A stretch of 64,000 nucleotides of DNA from Kordia sp. TARA_039_SRF (GCA_006383075.2 SMNH02000002.1:59020-123019), one strand, 5' to 3'. Positions 28,928 through 37,042 are shown, counted from the first letter of the stretch. Notes: a model not told the origin generated them from the sequence alone. Numbers and translations: made by a program.

Positions 28928-30690
28928 TACACACTAAGTTTTAATACGCGTTCTTGAATCAATAATAAAAGGTTTTTTAAATCTTTGTACACTTCGACAT
29001 TTTCTTCGTATGGATTTAGTTCCGTGAATTTTCTTAAAACAGCAATCTTATTGACTCCTGAATCAGAGAAACCTTTGAAATGTGTGTTAATATTATCTAA
29101 GATTGGCGTTACAAAGTTCTCGACCGACAATGGCTTGAAGTCTTTCTTCCAGTCTACAGCATCTTCCTCTTGATAATAATTGTTATAAGCTTCAATGTAT
29201 TTTGTATTTATAATCATATCTTCAATAGTCCGTTTTTCACCATCTTTAAAAACTTCATCCAGGGTTAGATGATTCCAGTTTTTGGTATCAAGAATATACT
29301 TTTTAAACTTAGGTTTTTTTATTTCTTTTAATCCAGCATCATCAGAGTCTAATAAAACAACTCCCTTAAGATTCAAACTACTAAGATATCGAACAGATGG
29401 TATAATCTCCGTTGCTGAATCCGCACTAAATATGTGTGTCCATGTCAAAGCTTCTAAATCATCATCTTCATGTATAACATAATGTAATATCCATTTATCA
29501 GCGTTTCCTTCAACAACTAAGTTAATATCATTTACTAAAAAAGAATCATTTAATAAAAGGCCTAATTCTTTACGTAATATTTGATACTTATTTGTATAAA
29601 CCTTGGTTAAAAGTTCAGTTCCTTTAGCTCCTGTTTTCTTAACCAATATAAGATTATCAGGCTTTTTCTTAAAAGTTAAAAAAGGATTATGAGTAGAGTA
29701 AAGTACCTGATCTATTTTAGCAATATCTTCAAAAATTGCTACTAGATTCCTTGCGCCTTCGGGATGCAAATTATTTCCAGGTTCATCAAGTAAAAAAACA
29801 TAATTTCTTTTATCAACTTTGTTAAAATATGTTTTGTTTATAAGAAATGCGAAAAAATATTGAAACCCAAGGCTTCTTTCCGTTAAATCGTAGGGTCTTT
29901 CGGAATCATCTTCGAAACTAATTATGAATTTATCACCGTGATAATCAAGCTTAACTTCCAATGATTCATCTTGTTTATAAGCTTGTTTAAGAATTTTAGT
30001 TAGTTCCCTCTCTGCCATTCTAAGCTTATGTCTAAATTTTAGAGGATTTGCTGTTAGTGTCTGAATATTATTCAAATTTGCTATTCGAAATAATCTGTTA
30101 AAAGATTGATAGGACCCTAGTTTTTGTTGATATTGTGGTAAGGTAATAGGAGCCAATGTCAATTCATCACTAGTAAACAGCTCTATTAAAGGAACATATT
30201 CAGTAAAAACTTTATTTTTAAGAACATTAAGTTGACTCTTTTTTTGATTTTCATTTATTACAACATTTAAATGGTTTTCATAAACACGCGTCAAATTAAC
30301 TCCTTTATTATTGCCATGTAACAACTCAAAGTTTATATCATCAAGTTTATCAGACTTTACAGTAATTCTAAGCCATTTATAAGGCTTAGAGGATTCACCT
30401 TCTATTATATCATCATTTGAAAATATCGTATACAACTCATCACTTTCATCATCTTCCAATAAAAAGTATCCTTTAATTTCAGGAAAATCATCATTTTCAA
30501 ATTTTTTTGAAGTTTTATTCGTTAGGTCTATTTTGAGTTTTTTTGCTGGAAAATTCAGATAACTAATAGCTTCTAATATTGCAGATTTCCCAGACTCATT
30601 TTTTCCAACAAAACAGGTCAGCTTATGTAAATCAACCGTTAATGCCTTGATTGACTTAAAATCTTCAATTCTTACTTTATCTAATATCAT
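28927..30690 (-). CDS. AAA-TOPRIM (OLD-like) ATPase/nuclease embedded in the type I RM operon
   Basis: This 587-residue protein has an SMC/ABC-type ATPase with Walker A GKNESGKS (29-36), Walker B FLLDEPGNNLHPEG near 300 and an H-loop STHNPF near 328. A C-terminal TOPRIM domain follows, with Glu in VVEGNADKW near 393, the acidic DSDDAG near 442 and TIEDMI near 490. This is the OLD-nuclease layout. The gene starts 2 bp after hsdM and overlaps hsdS by 1 bp, so it is expressed with the RM system. Its A/T content appears higher than that of hsdM and hsdR. A defence, guard or regulatory role is inference; nuclease activity is not shown. Confidence 0.88.
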   Translation of the reverse strand: MILDKVRIEDFKSIKALTVDLHKLTCFVGKNESGKSAILEAISYLNFPAKKLKIDLTNKTSKKFENDDFPEIKGYFLLEDDESDELYTIFSNDDIIEGESSKPYKWLRITVKSDKLDDINFELLHGNNKGVNLTRVYENHLNVVINENQKKSQLNVLKNKVFTEYVPLIELFTSDELTLAPITLPQYQQKLGSYQSFNRLFRIANLNNIQTLTANPLKFRHKLRMAERELTKILKQAYKQDESLEVKLDYHGDKFIISFEDDSERPYDLTERSLGFQYFFAFLINKTYFNKVDKRNYVFLLDEPGNNLHPEGARNLVAIFEDIAKIDQVLYSTHNPFLTFKKKPDNLILVKKTGAKGTELLTKVYTNKYQILRKELGLLLNDSFLVNDINLVVEGNADKWILHYVIHEDDDLEALTWTHIFSADSATEIIPSVRYLSSLNLKGVVLLDSDDAGLKEIKKPKFKKYILDTKNWNHLTLDEVFKDGEKRTIEDMIINTKYIEAYNNYYQEEDAVDWKKDFKPLSVENFVTPILDNINTHFKGFSDSGVNKIAVLRKFTELNPYEENVEVYKDLKNLLLLIQERVLKLSV

Positions 30691-30692
30691 TT

Positions 30693-32324
30693 TTAAAATT
30701 TATCAAAGTTATCTAAAATTCGCTGTTGCAATTCGTTCCCTTTGGCAAACTGTTCTTGCAGTTGCGCTTGTAAGATTTCCATTTTTTCTTCAAACGGAAT
30801 GCCGTCGTCTTGTATGGCTTCGGTTCCAACATAAATCCCTGGCGTGAGTTTGTAATCTTGTTTTTGTACTTCTTCTATGGTGGCGCTGTAGCAGAAGCCA
30901 GGAATATTTTCATAAGAAACAGATTGCTTTACTTCACTACGCTCCGCTCGCAATAACGAATCAGAGATGTTTCGCCAAGCGTGATAGGTTTCGGTTACTT
31001 TATCAATGTCATCATCCGTAAATACGCGGAGTTTTCGGCTTTCCATGGTTCCCATTTTGGAAGTGTCAATGAAAAGAATTTCATTGCTACGCTCTCGGTG
31101 GATGCCATCGTTACCGTCTCTATTTTTACTGAGAATGAAAATACAGGCGGGAATTCCCGTGGTTAGGAATAATTTGTCCGGAAGTCGCACGATACAATCT
31201 ACCATGCTATGGTCTACCATGTGTTGGCGTACATTTTTTTCGCCTTTGTTATTGGAAGTCATGGCACCATTTGCCATCACGACACTAGCTGTTCCTGTAT
31301 CGCTGAGGTGACTCCAAAAGGTTTGCATCCACATGTAGTTGGCGTTTCCGTCGGTAGTGAATTCGTCTTTGGGTCCAAAGAGTCGCGGATCGTTTTCCGG
31401 CAAATCTTCTGGATGCCATTGGCTGACATTGAACGGTGGATTTACAATGATAAAATCTGCTTTTAGGTCTGGAAATTTATCTTGCAATAGCGAATCGCCC
31501 AAGCGAACATCAAACGACAAATCGCGCAAAGCGAGATTCATTTTACACAGTCGCAACGTACCGTCATAGCGTTCTTGACCGTAAATGGAAATATTCTTTT
31601 TATCGCCGTTGTGTGCTTGTAAGAATTTTAACGATTGTACAAACATTCCGCCCGAACCACAGGCAGCATCAAAGATTTTCCCCTCGTAGGGTTCTATCAT
31701 TTCTACCAATAAACGTACAATACTTCCAGGTGTAAAGAACTGTCCTGCACCGGAACCTTCTGCAATGGCAAACTTTCCAATATAATATTCATACACACGC
31801 CCGAGAATATCGCTATCTGGATTTTCTTTTTCAGACAGCTTCGGGTTTGCCAATAAATTGATGAGTCCTGCAACTTGTTTGGCGGTTAGTTGACTTTTTA
31901 CAAATATTCTTGGTAAAATTCCTTTGAGGTCTGGTCGGTAACTTCCTAAGGTTTCATCTAATAAATCGAAAGCATCATCTACCAATACTTTGATATCATC
32001 TTGCTCGGCGTTGTCTTGTAGATATTGCCACGTTGCTTTTTCGGGAATAATATATGTGTTTTTGGAAAGATATTCATCAGGATCTTCCAATACATAGTTT
32101 TGTTCTTCTATATCTTCCGTATAATAGTCGGAAGATGTATCATTTAGCATATTTTTTAACGTTTCTCTTCGCACTTCGTAGCGTTCGGAAATATGTTTTA
32201 AAAATATCAGTGGTAATACATAGTCTTTGTATTGATTTTCGGCAACAGCTCCTCTAAGTTCGTTGGCTGCTTTCCATAACTCTTTTTCAAAGTTAATGTC
32301 TGCTTTTGCTTGTTTTTTGGGCAT
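30693..32324 (-). CDS. hsdM: Type I restriction enzyme, M (N6-adenine methyltransferase) subunit
   Basis: This 543-residue HsdM has an N-terminal helical HsdM_N domain (ELRGAVAENQYKDYVLPLIF at about 17-36) followed by a SAM-dependent methyltransferase with motif I in DAACGSGGMFVQS near 220 and the catalytic NPPF in IIVNPPFNVSQW near 293. It is the first gene of the tightly packed order hsdM, AAA-TOPRIM, hsdS, hsdR, all on the minus strand. Its promoter must lie in the 100-bp gap before the 131-bp repeat array or within that array. Confidence 0.96.
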   Translation of the reverse strand: MPKKQAKADINFEKELWKAANELRGAVAENQYKDYVLPLIFLKHISERYEVRRETLKNMLNDTSSDYYTEDIEEQNYVLEDPDEYLSKNTYIIPEKATWQYLQDNAEQDDIKVLVDDAFDLLDETLGSYRPDLKGILPRIFVKSQLTAKQVAGLINLLANPKLSEKENPDSDILGRVYEYYIGKFAIAEGSGAGQFFTPGSIVRLLVEMIEPYEGKIFDAACGSGGMFVQSLKFLQAHNGDKKNISIYGQERYDGTLRLCKMNLALRDLSFDVRLGDSLLQDKFPDLKADFIIVNPPFNVSQWHPEDLPENDPRLFGPKDEFTTDGNANYMWMQTFWSHLSDTGTASVVMANGAMTSNNKGEKNVRQHMVDHSMVDCIVRLPDKLFLTTGIPACIFILSKNRDGNDGIHRERSNEILFIDTSKMGTMESRKLRVFTDDDIDKVTETYHAWRNISDSLLRAERSEVKQSVSYENIPGFCYSATIEEVQKQDYKLTPGIYVGTEAIQDDGIPFEEKMEILQAQLQEQFAKGNELQQRILDNFDKF

Positions 32325-32449
32325 TTATACTATCGGGGTATGAATTGAAAGTCTATTAAAACTTAAAAGTAACAAAATCATCGGACATTGGATTTATTTT
32401 TTCAAGAATTATATTACAAAATTTGTAAAATGTCCTAAAACTAGGATAC

Positions 32450-33213
32450 GTCATTGCGAAGAATAAAGGGAAGAAGCAATATGTTGCTTCAAATAACGAA
32501 AATATACTATGACAAATAGGTTGCCGCGCGTTTTGCAAACGCTAGCAAAGACGGTTCTTAGAAATAGAAAAGAATACAAGACGTCTTTGCGAGGACGAAG
32601 AACGAAGCAATCCGTGACTTCAAATAACGAAAATATACTATGACAAACAGATTGCCGCGCGTTCTACAAACGCTCGCAAAGACGGTTCTTAGAAATAGAA
32701 AAGAATACAAGACGTCTTTGCAAGGACGAAGGACGAAGCAATCTGTTGCTTCAAATAACGAAAATGTACTATGACACACAGATTGCCACGCGTTCTACAA
32801 ACGCTCGCAAAGACGGTTCTTAGAAACAGAAAAGAATACAAGACGTCTTTGCAAGGACGAAGGACGAATCAATCCCTGACTTTAAATAACGAAAATGTAC
32901 TGTAACAAACAGATTGCCGCGCGTTTTGCAAACGCTCGCAAAGACGGTTCTTAGAAACAGAAAAGAATACAAGACGTCTTTGCAAGGACGAAGGACGAAG
33001 CAATCTGTTGCTCCAAATAACGAAAATGTACTGTAACAAACAGATTGCCGCGCGTTTTGCAAACGGTCGCAAAGACGGTTCTTAGAAATAGAAAAGACGA
33101 CAAGACGTCTTTGCGAGGACGAAGGACGAAGCAATCCCTGACTTCAAATAACGAAAATATACTATGACAAACAGGTTGCCGCGCGTTCTACAAACGCTCG
33201 CAAAGACGTTTCT
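32450..33213. repeat. 131-bp tandem repeat array, six units
   Basis: Units begin with ACGTCTTTGC at 32581, 32712, 32843, 32974 and 33105; a diverged unit at 32450 precedes them and the last unit is partial. Period is exactly 131 bp between the five starts. Each unit contains GTCTTTGCGAGG...GAAGCAATC and, about 60 bp on, GATTGCCGCGCG...CTCGCAAAGAC, so it is a large imperfect inverted repeat related to the REP-like half-site in hsdR. The open frames across it are by-products of the repeat. Confidence 0.93.
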
Positions 33214-33350
33214 TAGATTTTTTAGTTTTTATCGACTCCTTTCTACATCAAAACCTTTTTATGCTACTACACATACCAAAAAAACAAAGCCTCAGCTGCT
33301 TAGCATCAAAACCAAAGGAGGTTTTGTACAAAAGTACCGCAGGAAAACAC

Positions 33351-33392
33351 AAAAAGCAGCGGAGGTTTTGGGGAAAACCTCCGCTGCTTTTT
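33351..33392. terminator. Perfect 19-bp bidirectional terminator hairpin
   Basis: The stem AAAAAGCAGCGGAGGTTTT pairs perfectly with AAAACCTCCGCTGCTTTTT across a GGGG loop. The A and T tracts are part of the stem, so it works in both directions. It stands between the repeat array and the HU-like gene. Confidence 0.92.
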
Positions 33393-33401
33393 GTAAAAAA
33401 T

Positions 33402-33433
33402 AACCGAGAAATTTAAAAAACTTCTCGGTTTTT
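33402..33433 (-). terminator. Terminator of the HU-like gene
   Basis: The stem AACCGAGAA/TTCTCGGTT has a loop of about 11 nt and lies 37 bp downstream of the minus-strand gene ending at 33470. Confidence 0.8.
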
Positions 33434-33469
33434 ACGGTAACATACGTTGAAATTAATGTACTGCCTTAC

Positions 33470-33856
33470 TTAAGCACTGATTTTAGTATATGTTAAGGTT
33501 TTGAGCATGTTTTTAATTTCTTTTCCTGGACGGTAGTTCACTTTTGCACTTTTAATGTTGCTTGCGTTCACTTCCTCCGCTGTGTCAGAGCCTACACTAC
33601 TTAAAGAAACAGAAAACGTTCCTAATTTTCCTAAGTTGACACTTCTTCCTTCTTTCAATTCTCCTTGAATTACGTTGACCAATCCAATGATTACAGCGTA
33701 GATGTCATTTTGACGAACAGTAGAACCATCGGCTACCAACTCTGATAATCGGTCAATGTCTACAATACCATCACTGATAGCGATGGCATAGTTTTTTGGA
33801 GTTGCCTCAAGGTCTTGAGGATTCTTCTTTTGAATTACTTTAAATTTTACAGACAT
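33470..33856 (-). CDS. HU-like DNA-binding protein (Bacteroidota type)
   Basis: This 128-residue protein is a long HU/IHF-related DNA-binding protein of the Bacteroidota-specific group. The N-terminal half holds helices (RLSELVADGSTVRQNDIYAVI). The GRSVNLGKLGTFSVSL segment is the HU signature, and the DNA-binding arm region ends in VNYRPGKEIKNMLKTL. It is likely a nucleoid-associated or architectural protein. The A/T-rich upstream region contains a -7-like TACATTTA near 33885. It has no operon partner. Confidence 0.87.
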   Translation of the reverse strand: MSVKFKVIQKKNPQDLEATPKNYAIAISDGIVDIDRLSELVADGSTVRQNDIYAVIIGLVNVIQGELKEGRSVNLGKLGTFSVSLSSVGSDTAEEVNASNIKSAKVNYRPGKEIKNMLKTLTYTKISA

Positions 33857-34245
33857 AATACTGGTTTTAATGTTAATGTGAACTAAATGTATTGCAGCTT
33901 TTCTGAGAATCCAAGAGCCACACTCAATTACCGTGATAATACCAACCGTTCATAGGGAAAACATCCGAAAGTAGTAACGCCTTTTCTTACAGCTTTCCTT
34001 CTTTGATTATTACCAAGCTAGTATTATGTTGTTTATCTGCATAGTACGGAAGGTTTTCAATACTGATCTATATTTTTATAAAGCATTGAATTTATCATTA
34101 TACTTCCTATTAAACCATATTTTTTCAGAAGAACTCACAAAACCCTAACAAACTCATCTACAATACTTACCAGTACTTTTACGGGAAAACCGTAGCAGAG
34201 TTTATACACTTCTTTTTATCTTGAAATACTTAAAATTTTAGCATT
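33857..34245. other. Intergenic region between the HU-like gene and precursor F
   Basis: This divergent promoter region is A/T-rich, with no gene seen. A short palindrome-like ACGGGAAAACCGTA phrase lies near 34178-34194 and resembles the ATTACGG-TTTT-CCGTAAT palindrome upstream of the 4166 gene. Confidence 0.4.
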
Positions 34246-34404
34246 ATGAAAAAAAGAAACACATACAAATTGAGCTTAAACAAAAAAGCAATTTCCTCTT
34301 TAGAATATTCAAAAATTACGGGAGGAGAAACGCAACGAACAGACTGTACCATGTGCTGCTGGATTGACAAAACGTTTCCTTGCGATTCGTATATGAGTTG
34401 CTAG
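34246..34404 (+). CDS. RiPP precursor peptide, GG leader (precursor F)
   Basis: This 52-residue peptide starts at the ATG at 34246. The leader MKKRNTYKLSLNKKAISSL is followed by KITGG and a 25-residue core with five Cys (in DCTMCCWIDK, FPCDS and the C-terminal SC), several Thr and Ser, and a Trp. It heads a plus-strand group of three precursors (F, G, H) separated by 29 and 46 bp, probably one transcript that ends at the 34996 terminator. Confidence 0.78.
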   Translation: MKKRNTYKLSLNKKAISSLEYSKITGGETQRTDCTMCCWIDKTFPCDSYMSC

Positions 34405-34433
34405 AAATATTTATAAAACTTAATACGTATATC

Positions 34434-34679
34434 ATGAAAAAAAAGAATCTTAAAAGCTTACGCTTACAAAAATCGAAAGTTTCTCGTTTAAATCAACATT
34501 CGGTTTCAGGTGGTGATATTATCATTATTGCAACATTGCGTCGTCCATGTCCGGTACCTGTACCTCAGCAAACGGTTACTACATGTTCAGGAGCCGCAGA
34601 ATGTGACTCTAGACAAATTTGCACAGCGAATATTTGTAAAACCAATGAACTAGACACCAATACACGTCCAATTTGCTAA
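34434..34679 (+). CDS. RiPP precursor peptide, GG leader (precursor G)
   Basis: This 81-residue peptide starts at the ATG at 34434; the upstream in-frame extension runs back into precursor F and is not family-like. The leader MKKKNLKSLRLQKSKVSRL ends SVSGG. The core has a Pro-rich stretch, RRPCPVPVPQQTVTTC, then further Cys, and ends CKTNELDTNTRPIC. That ending is nearly the same in precursor H, so the two are paralogues whose central core has diverged. Confidence 0.78.
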   Translation: MKKKNLKSLRLQKSKVSRLNQHSVSGGDIIIIATLRRPCPVPVPQQTVTTCSGAAECDSRQICTANICKTNELDTNTRPIC

Positions 34680-34725
34680 TCTTTTATACCTAGAAAAATT
34701 ATCAAACCATTTTAAATATACTATC

Positions 34726-34971
34726 ATGAAAAAAAAGAATTTTAAAAATTTAAGCGTAAAGAAATCTACCATTTCTAATTTGAATAAAGATTTCGCAAAA
34801 GGTGGAGCTGCTGTTCCTAAAACAGATTATCGTGTTTGTGGAACTGGTCCTGCAACAATTTACACTTGTCAAACAGTATATTGTTCTGTATTTGTACAAT
34901 GTGATACCTACAACTCTATGAATCGTTGTAAAACGATTGAAGTAGACGCGAATACAGTTCCTATTTGTTAA
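34726..34971 (+). CDS. RiPP precursor peptide, GG leader (precursor H)
   Basis: This 81-residue peptide has leader MKKKNFKNLSVKKSTISNL and an FAKGG site near residue 27. The core carries Cys in YRVCGTG, YTCQTVYCSVFVQC and RCKT, and ends in the conserved CKTIEVDANTVPIC. It is the same length as precursor G and shares its C-terminal Cys-x-x-x-x-Asp pattern. A strong terminator follows 24 bp after the stop codon. Confidence 0.78.
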   Translation: MKKKNFKNLSVKKSTISNLNKDFAKGGAAVPKTDYRVCGTGPATIYTCQTVYCSVFVQCDTYNSMNRCKTIEVDANTVPIC

Positions 34972-34995
34972 AAATATGTACATTTACCAGAGAAA

Positions 34996-35027
34996 AGAGC
35001 AAACTGTTAGGGTTTGCTCTTTTTTTG
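34996..35027 (+). terminator. Terminator of the F-G-H precursor group
   Basis: The stem AGAGCAAAC/GTTTGCTCT is followed by a run of T. Confidence 0.9.
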
Positions 35028-35203
35028 TTTTTTAACACCAACTTCTCAATACTCAATACTCAATACTAATCCCTAAAAAATAGAAAAATAAAAATCCGTA
35101 CTTTTATCGTTTTAAATTAAAGTATATTTCTACGACGACGACACATACCATTTTAGAAGTTTCTTCGCTGTGTATTGGCTATCAAGAGAAAGCGAACCAG
35201 AAA

Positions 35204-35929
35204 GTGATTGCCGAAGCGATTTATTTTAAGATTTCGAAAGGAAAACTGGTTGCGTTGGTTGGTGCTAATGGTATCGGAAAATCTACGCTGTTGCGCACGT
35301 TGGCGAAGATTCAAGCGCCACTTTCAGGCGAAATTGTGTTGCAAAACAAGTCGCTTCACGCCTATTCTAATGCGGAATTGGCAAAAGAGATTAGTTTGGT
35401 GTTAACGGAACAGATTCCTTCTAAAAATTTAACTGTCGTTGAATTGATTGCCTTAGGTCGTCAACCGTATACCAATTGGATTGGAAATCTTTCTAAAAAC
35501 GATTACACAATTATCGAAAATGCTTTGCAAAAAACCAATTTGCTCGATTTGAAGCATCGCAAGTGCTATACCCTTAGTGACGGACAGTTGCAAAAAGTAA
35601 TGATTGCACGTGCTTTGGCGCAAGATACTTCCATGATTATTTTGGATGAACCTACGACACATTTAGACATGTATCACAAAGCGTATGTGTTGAATTTACT
35701 CAAAAATTTGGCTCACGATACGCAAAAAACGATGGTTTTCTCAACGCATGAAATTGATTTGGCAATTCAGTTGTGCGATGAAATGATTGTGATGAACAAC
35801 GGCAATGTATTTTCAGGAACACCTTGCGAACTTATTGAACAAGGCGTTTTTGAACAATTATTCCCGAATGATTTGATTGCTTTTGATGCAAGTTCGGGTA
35901 GTTTTAAAGTCAAAAATACGATGTCATAA
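35204..35929 (+). CDS. FecE/BtuD-like ABC transporter ATP-binding protein
   Basis: This 241-residue ATPase of the iron-siderophore/B12 importer type has Walker A GANGIGKST, the signature LSDGQLQKV, Walker B MIILDEPTTHLD and a switch His in FSTHEIDLA. The called start is a GTG, but family-like sequence continues upstream in the same frame (LEVSSLCIGYQEKANQK from about 35153) with no ATG before the TAG at 35081. The true start is therefore a rare codon such as ATT (35126 or 35150), or the original start was lost. No permease or binding protein is adjacent, which is unusual for this family. Confidence 0.85.
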   Translation: MIAEAIYFKISKGKLVALVGANGIGKSTLLRTLAKIQAPLSGEIVLQNKSLHAYSNAELAKEISLVLTEQIPSKNLTVVELIALGRQPYTNWIGNLSKNDYTIIENALQKTNLLDLKHRKCYTLSDGQLQKVMIARALAQDTSMIILDEPTTHLDMYHKAYVLNLLKNLAHDTQKTMVFSTHEIDLAIQLCDEMIVMNNGNVFSGTPCELIEQGVFEQLFPNDLIAFDASSGSFKVKNTMS

Positions 35930-36050
35930 AAAAAACGCCCTATCCAAACGGATAAAGCGTTTTTTATAAAAACTAACCAACCAAAAAAATGTAGTACGAC
36001 TCTCTTTACGCAAGTAACCAACTCTTTGTACTGTCATCATCGTAATACAC
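35928..36050 (-). ncRNA. Structured small RNA, copy 1, sigma-54-type promoter
   Basis: The minus-strand transcript would run from about 36050 to a terminator (stem 35934-35945 / 35950-35961) followed by U. Shared with the copies at 36142 and 39820 are GATGAC, GAGYTGGTTACT, AGAGAGTC (partly) and TTTTGGTTGGTTAGTT before the terminator. A closing stem, TGTATTAC/GTACTACA, differs in sequence from the other two copies yet still pairs, apart from one mismatch. The hairpin also serves as the terminator of the ABC ATPase gene. Confidence 0.7.
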
Positions 36051-36060
36051 ACTATATAAG

Positions 36061-36076
36061 ACAATATCTGTGCCAA
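36061..36076 (-). promoter_or_regulatory. Sigma-54-type -24/-12 promoter of small RNA copy 1
   Basis: On the minus strand it reads TTGGCAC-AGATA-TTGT, matching TTGGCAc-N5-TTGc with exact spacing. Confidence 0.6.
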
Positions 36077-36141
36077 AACGTTACACTAGTTCTTAAAAAG
36101 TGATGTAATTCTGTTAAACAATGTGAAAATTGATGGCATAA

Positions 36142-36255
36142 AAAATGCCCCGCAAGTGCGAGGCATTCTTTTAACTAAACTAACCAACCAAAATTGTACT
36201 AAGACTCTCTGTACGCAAGTAACCAGCTCTTTGTAAGGTCATCATCAGAGTACAA
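36142..36255 (-). ncRNA. Structured small RNA, copy 2, sigma-54-type promoter
   Basis: The minus-strand transcript runs from about 36255 to the terminator AATGCCCCGC-AAGT-GCGAGGCATT (36144-36167). It has the best closing stem of the three copies, TTGTACT/AGTACAA, seven perfect pairs around the conserved GATGATGAC, GAGCTGGTTACT and AGAGAGTC block. The conserved TTTTGGTTGGTTAG follows the stem. It lies about 230 bp from copy 1 in the same orientation and upstream of the minus-strand precursors' opposite flank. Confidence 0.7.
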
Positions 36256-36265
36256 TAATTATAAA

Positions 36266-36281
36266 CCAACTTTTATGCCAA
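36266..36281 (-). promoter_or_regulatory. Sigma-54-type -24/-12 promoter of small RNA copy 2
   Basis: On the minus strand it reads TTGGCAT-AAAAG-TTGG, with the same spacing as copies 1 and 3. Confidence 0.55.
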
Positions 36282-36361
36282 ATATTGTTTAGAAAGCTGA
36301 ATTCTAACTAATTTTTAAGAAATAAATTGTTTTTGATTGGTAAAGTATAAAATAGTATGTT

Positions 36362-36559
36362 TTAGCTTGGTTCTGCTGGACATTCATCACCAACTGTAAG
36401 ACAATCTCCATTACACGAAACATTGTTTGTGTTTACAGTAGTTGTTGTTGGACAATAAACAATGCATGTTAAAATTGACCTAGCATCACTCGATCCACCT
36501 TTTATGGTAGAAATCACTTTTTTATTTAACTGTAATGTAGTCAGGTTCTTTTTTTTCAT
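36362..36559 (-). CDS. RiPP precursor peptide, GG leader (precursor I)
   Basis: This 65-residue peptide has leader MKKKNLTTLQLNKKVISTI ending directly in KGG at residues 20-22 or so, shorter than its relatives. The core contains a run of Thr (CPTTTTVNTNNVSC), five Cys in all, and ends ECPAEPS. The Thr/Ser and Cys mix is suitable for thioether bridging, though no modifying enzyme is in the window. It is the third of three minus-strand precursors (K, J, I in transcription order). Confidence 0.78.
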   Translation of the reverse strand: MKKKNLTTLQLNKKVISTIKGGSSDARSILTCIVYCPTTTTVNTNNVSCNGDCLTVGDECPAEPS

Positions 36560-36598
36560 AATTTTAATTGTTTTAGTTAAAATCTACTAATGTGCAAT

Positions 36599-36766
36599 CT
36601 AGCAGCCTTCAATAGTGGCTGGAACACATTTCGTAGAAGGCGGACACGTATCTGTATAGCATTCTGCATTTAACCACGTGATTCTTCCTCCTTTCAATTC
36701 ATGTACTTGCAAATTGGAAATTGACTTTTTGTTAAGTTTGAGCGATTTAATTTGTTGTTTTTTCAT
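36599..36766 (-). CDS. RiPP precursor peptide, GG leader (precursor J)
   Basis: This 55-residue peptide starts at the ATG at 36766 and stops at 36599. The leader MKKQQIKSLKLNKKSISNL is followed by the ELKGG site and a 28-residue core with four Cys (in NAECYTDTCPPSTKC and the C-terminal EGC), plus Thr and Ser. It lies between precursors I and K in the same orientation, 39 and 26 bp from each neighbour, so the three are probably one transcript. It is too short for many gene callers. Confidence 0.78.
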   Translation of the reverse strand: MKKQQIKSLKLNKKSISNLQVHELKGGRITWLNAECYTDTCPPSTKCVPATIEGC

Positions 36767-36792
36767 TTGTTTAGAATTTTAAGATTAAAGAA

Positions 36793-37002
36793 TTAATTTT
36801 TTGTGGGGAGTGTTTGATGCGTGTCATCATCTAGTGGCGTAGTATCTTCTCCAGAAGCTGGCGTATCTGCCGGAGCTCCCGCACAATCCGCATCAGGATC
36901 TAAAGTTGGGTCGGTAATGTCTCTAGTTCCACCTTTTAAGGATTCATCATTTGTAATGATACGCTTGTTGAGTTTTAACGATTTTAGATTTCGTTTTTTC
37001 AT
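36793..37002 (-). CDS. RiPP precursor peptide, GG leader (precursor K)
   Basis: This 69-residue peptide starts at the ATG at 37002; the longer in-frame extension to 37053 runs through the promoter box and is not leader-like. The leader MKKRNLKSLKLNKRIITND has the SLKGG site. The core is unusual: Asp-, Thr- and Pro-rich (TDPTLDPDADCAGAPADTPA) with only one Cys. If it is modified, its chemistry must differ from that of its Cys-rich neighbours. A -7 box, TACATTTG on the minus strand, lies at 37029-37036. Confidence 0.75.
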   Translation of the reverse strand: MKKRNLKSLKLNKRIITNDESLKGGTRDITDPTLDPDADCAGAPADTPASGEDTTPLDDDTHQTLPTKN

Positions 37003-37028
37003 AATTGTAAAAGTTTTAGTTAACGATT

Positions 37029-37036
37029 CAAATGTA
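37029..37036 (-). promoter_or_regulatory. -7 box of the K-J-I precursor transcript
   Basis: The minus strand reads TACATTTG, an exact TAnnTTTG match, 26 bp before the ATG at 37002. Confidence 0.55.
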
Positions 37037-37042
37037 GATTTC

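Noticed and set aside
32356-33134. Minus-strand open frames in the 131-bp array
   Set aside because: They follow the repeat period and encode the same repeated peptide; explained by the DNA repeat.
32450-33956. CRISPR array for the 131-bp repeats
   Set aside because: Unit length, absence of distinct spacers and lack of cas genes do not fit CRISPR.
35928-36255. Small open frames inside the structured RNAs (for example MMTLQRAGYLRTES in copy 2)
   Set aside because: The conserved nucleotide block is in different reading frames in the copies, so peptide conservation is not supported.
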